Below, piece by piece: positions 20,309-21,664 of a stretch of DNA of 21,664 bases. A program made the translations under genes and the position numbers. The stretch is taken from positions 1 to 21,664 of the IMG/VR virus record IMGVR_UViG_3300037843_000847. One strand, 5' to 3'. Under the pieces are notes generated by a model. The model was not told the DNA's origin, ran no database searches, and saw only the letters and a program-made list of their open reading frames with translations. The stretch is from a virus. Within the stretch, counting starts at the first letter, position 1. Every line of letters starts with the position of its first letter.

Positions 20309-21307
20309 CTATTTTAATTCCAGTTCATTCATAACATCTGGAACGAATTTTGAAAGAATGTCTTGTGGTGTCTTGAATTGGGGCGGAATTTGTATCTGAG
20401 ATTGTCCGGGCCTATAATCTTTAGTAATTTCTCTTACTGTATTCCAAAAAGCAGGAGTTTGATCGATTTCGTCTTCATGTCCTTGTAATGCAGGAAATTT
20501 GTCTGTAGCCCATTCCATAAGCATTTCAGGAGGGGTTTGACCTTCTAAAGGAACAATCCAAGTTCCAGAAGAACCAGAGGAATCAGAGGGCTGATTTGAT
20601 TGTTCATTTTGTTCAGCTTGTTCATTTTGGGTTCCTGGCCCTTGTGGTTTTTTGCCCAAAAGCCCCATAATGCCGCCTCCAATGGTTAACAATCCTGCAG
20701 ATAACAGAATGCTTTTAATAGTCCAAGTAAGTATCCCAATAATAAAGTTTAGAATAGAAAATCTTGCTTTTGTTTTTCCGGGAGAAGTATCTGATCCTAA
20801 AAGATTTCCAAATATTGTTCCGAACCAACTTTTACCAGACCCTGTTTTAATTGATCCTAAAGAAATTAAACCGTTTCTATCCATTTCAGACAAAACATTA
20901 ATACTTGTATAATTTTCAAAAGACGCATTTGCTGAAATGTGTTGTTGCCCAATTTCATTAACATCTTGAGGAGTAATTTTTTCTCCAGCTTGTACTTTAG
21001 AAATAATAGGCTGTGTAATGTCTCGCCAAATAGAAAAAAGATTAAATCCTGCTAATTCAGCACCTGTTGCTAGTAATCCAAAAATAGGAGAAATCTTCCA
21101 AAGAGCTCCTGGCAATAACAAATTCACAACGGATTCTACAGGAGAGCTTTTATCTACTTGAGACTGCACTCCAGATTTAATTCCTTCCAAAAAAGAAGAT
21201 ACATCAAAAGAAGCTTCTTTTACCAATGCACAATCATGGATAGCAATGATTTTCATCATTTTATCCATAATTAATGTATCTGAAAAAAACTCAATTTCTG
21301 CATTCAT
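20309..21307 (-). CDS. Putative virion/membrane-associated protein, function unknown
   Basis: 332 residues. Hydrophobic stretches occur at about 57-95 (VESVVNLLLPGALWKISPIFG and on, amphipathic) and, most strongly, 183-218 (SILNFIIGILTWTIKSILLSAGLLTIGGGIMGLLG), long enough for one or two membrane passes. A Gln/Asn/Ser/Gly-rich linker (220-250) and a C-terminal domain with VPLEGQTPPEMLMEWATDKFPAL and TPAFWNTVREITKDYRPG follow. ATG 21307 abuts the previous stop, and no clear Shine-Dalgarno sequence is seen beyond a GGAC eight nt upstream. It is paired with the 422-aa membrane-segment protein. A role in the virion or at infection is inferred; no family recognised. Confidence 0.6.
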   Translation of the reverse strand: MNAEIEFFSDTLIMDKMMKIIAIHDCALVKEASFDVSSFLEGIKSGVQSQVDKSSPVESVVNLLLPGALWKISPIFGLLATGAELAGFNLFSIWRDITQPIISKVQAGEKITPQDVNEIGQQHISANASFENYTSINVLSEMDRNGLISLGSIKTGSGKSWFGTIFGNLLGSDTSPGKTKARFSILNFIIGILTWTIKSILLSAGLLTIGGGIMGLLGKKPQGPGTQNEQAEQNEQSNQPSDSSGSSGTWIVPLEGQTPPEMLMEWATDKFPALQGHEDEIDQTPAFWNTVREITKDYRPGQSQIQIPPQFKTPQDILSKFVPDVMNELELK

Positions 21308-21649
21308 TTATTTGTGTCCATAGTACGCTGCTGAATTTTGTGCTACGCCTCTTTGTCTATCTAAAGCTCGAATCCATCGATTCATTAAATCATGTTGAGA
21401 TCTGGATGCCCCACCTGCAGATTGAGAATAAATATCAAAAGCTTTTTCAATAATTTTGCGAATATTGAGAGCTACATTTTGAAGAGCGCCTTCTGGAGTA
21501 GGGGTATTATCTGAATATGTTTCTGCCAATGATTTCCAAGATTGTCCACCTTCCCAATCCTTCAAATCTATAAAGGTAGTTTTTCCAGAAGAACTTAGTT
21601 TGTTAGCAAAATCTTCATCATCTGCATTTGACAAAGTTCTTAAATCCAT
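21308..21649 (-). CDS. Hypothetical small protein, first complete gene in the window
   Basis: 113 residues, charged, soluble and mostly helical: DLRTLSNADDEDFANKLSSSGK, then TPEGALQNVALNIRKIIEKAFDIYSQ and a basic HDLMNRWIRALDRQRGVAQ. The Ser/Gly-rich loop SQSAGGASRSQ lies near residues 75-85. No membrane segment, signal peptide or known motif. Its stop codon directly abuts the ATG of the 332-aa gene, so the two are co-transcribed. The 15 nt upstream (21650-21664) are too short to show a ribosome binding site or the preceding gene. It could be an adaptor or internal head protein, but nothing demonstrates that. Confidence 0.55.
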   Translation of the reverse strand: MDLRTLSNADDEDFANKLSSSGKTTFIDLKDWEGGQSWKSLAETYSDNTPTPEGALQNVALNIRKIIEKAFDIYSQSAGGASRSQHDLMNRWIRALDRQRGVAQNSAAYYGHK

Positions 21650-21664
21650 GTAATCAGATAGTGG

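Overview
The window is part of an AT-rich bacteriophage genome, probably a large tailed phage. Every supported gene lies on the minus strand, so transcription runs from high to low coordinates. The host cannot be named from the sequence. The phage assignment rests on a major capsid protein, a run of small virion proteins, a collagen-like fibre, group I introns, three homing endonuclease genes and very tight gene packing. There are no tRNAs, CRISPR arrays or insertion sequences.

Head region (21649 to 14934): four virion-like proteins of unknown function (113, 332, 422 and 149 aa; two have a membrane segment) are followed by a probable capsid decoration protein (239 aa) and then the major capsid gene. 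The capsid gene is split into three exons by two group I introns. Intron 1 (291 nt, no ORF) and intron 2 (1075 nt, carrying a LAGLIDADG endonuclease) can be resolved to the nucleotide. P1, P3, P7 and P10 pairings are all present and covary between the introns, and removing them gives one continuous 338-residue protein through the motifs DPLPQG and DPVTQRE. A terminator ends this unit.

A free-standing LAGLIDADG gene (14840 to 13782) with its own terminator follows.

Tail and fibre region (13687 to 8472): four structural or unknown proteins in close order, a terminator, then an 808-aa collagen-like fibre protein with Gly-X-Thr-rich repeats and two homologous beta-rich modules.

Glycan region (8432 to 1, running off the edge): a GT2-TPR-GT4 double glycosyltransferase, a methyltransferase, a second GT4 enzyme, a sugar cupin, a TylC3-type sugar C-methyltransferase, an RmlB-type NDP-glucose 4,6-dehydratase and the start of a Gfo/Idh/MocA oxidoreductase. 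Most are joined by 1- or 4-nt start/stop overlaps. Together they look like a phage-encoded route to a modified deoxysugar and its transfer. The neighbouring Thr-rich collagen-like fibre is an attractive but unproven acceptor.

The most unusual locus is the junction of the C-methyltransferase and rmlB. A PD-(D/E)XK/NUMOD3 endonuclease gene sits immediately after an orphaned first 12 codons of rmlB (ending TGSCGF). The downstream rmlB starts again inside the endonuclease gene and re-encodes GSCGF with a different synonymous codon at all five positions. This looks like a homing endonuclease that carries a recoded, cleavage-resistant replacement for the gene start it destroyed.
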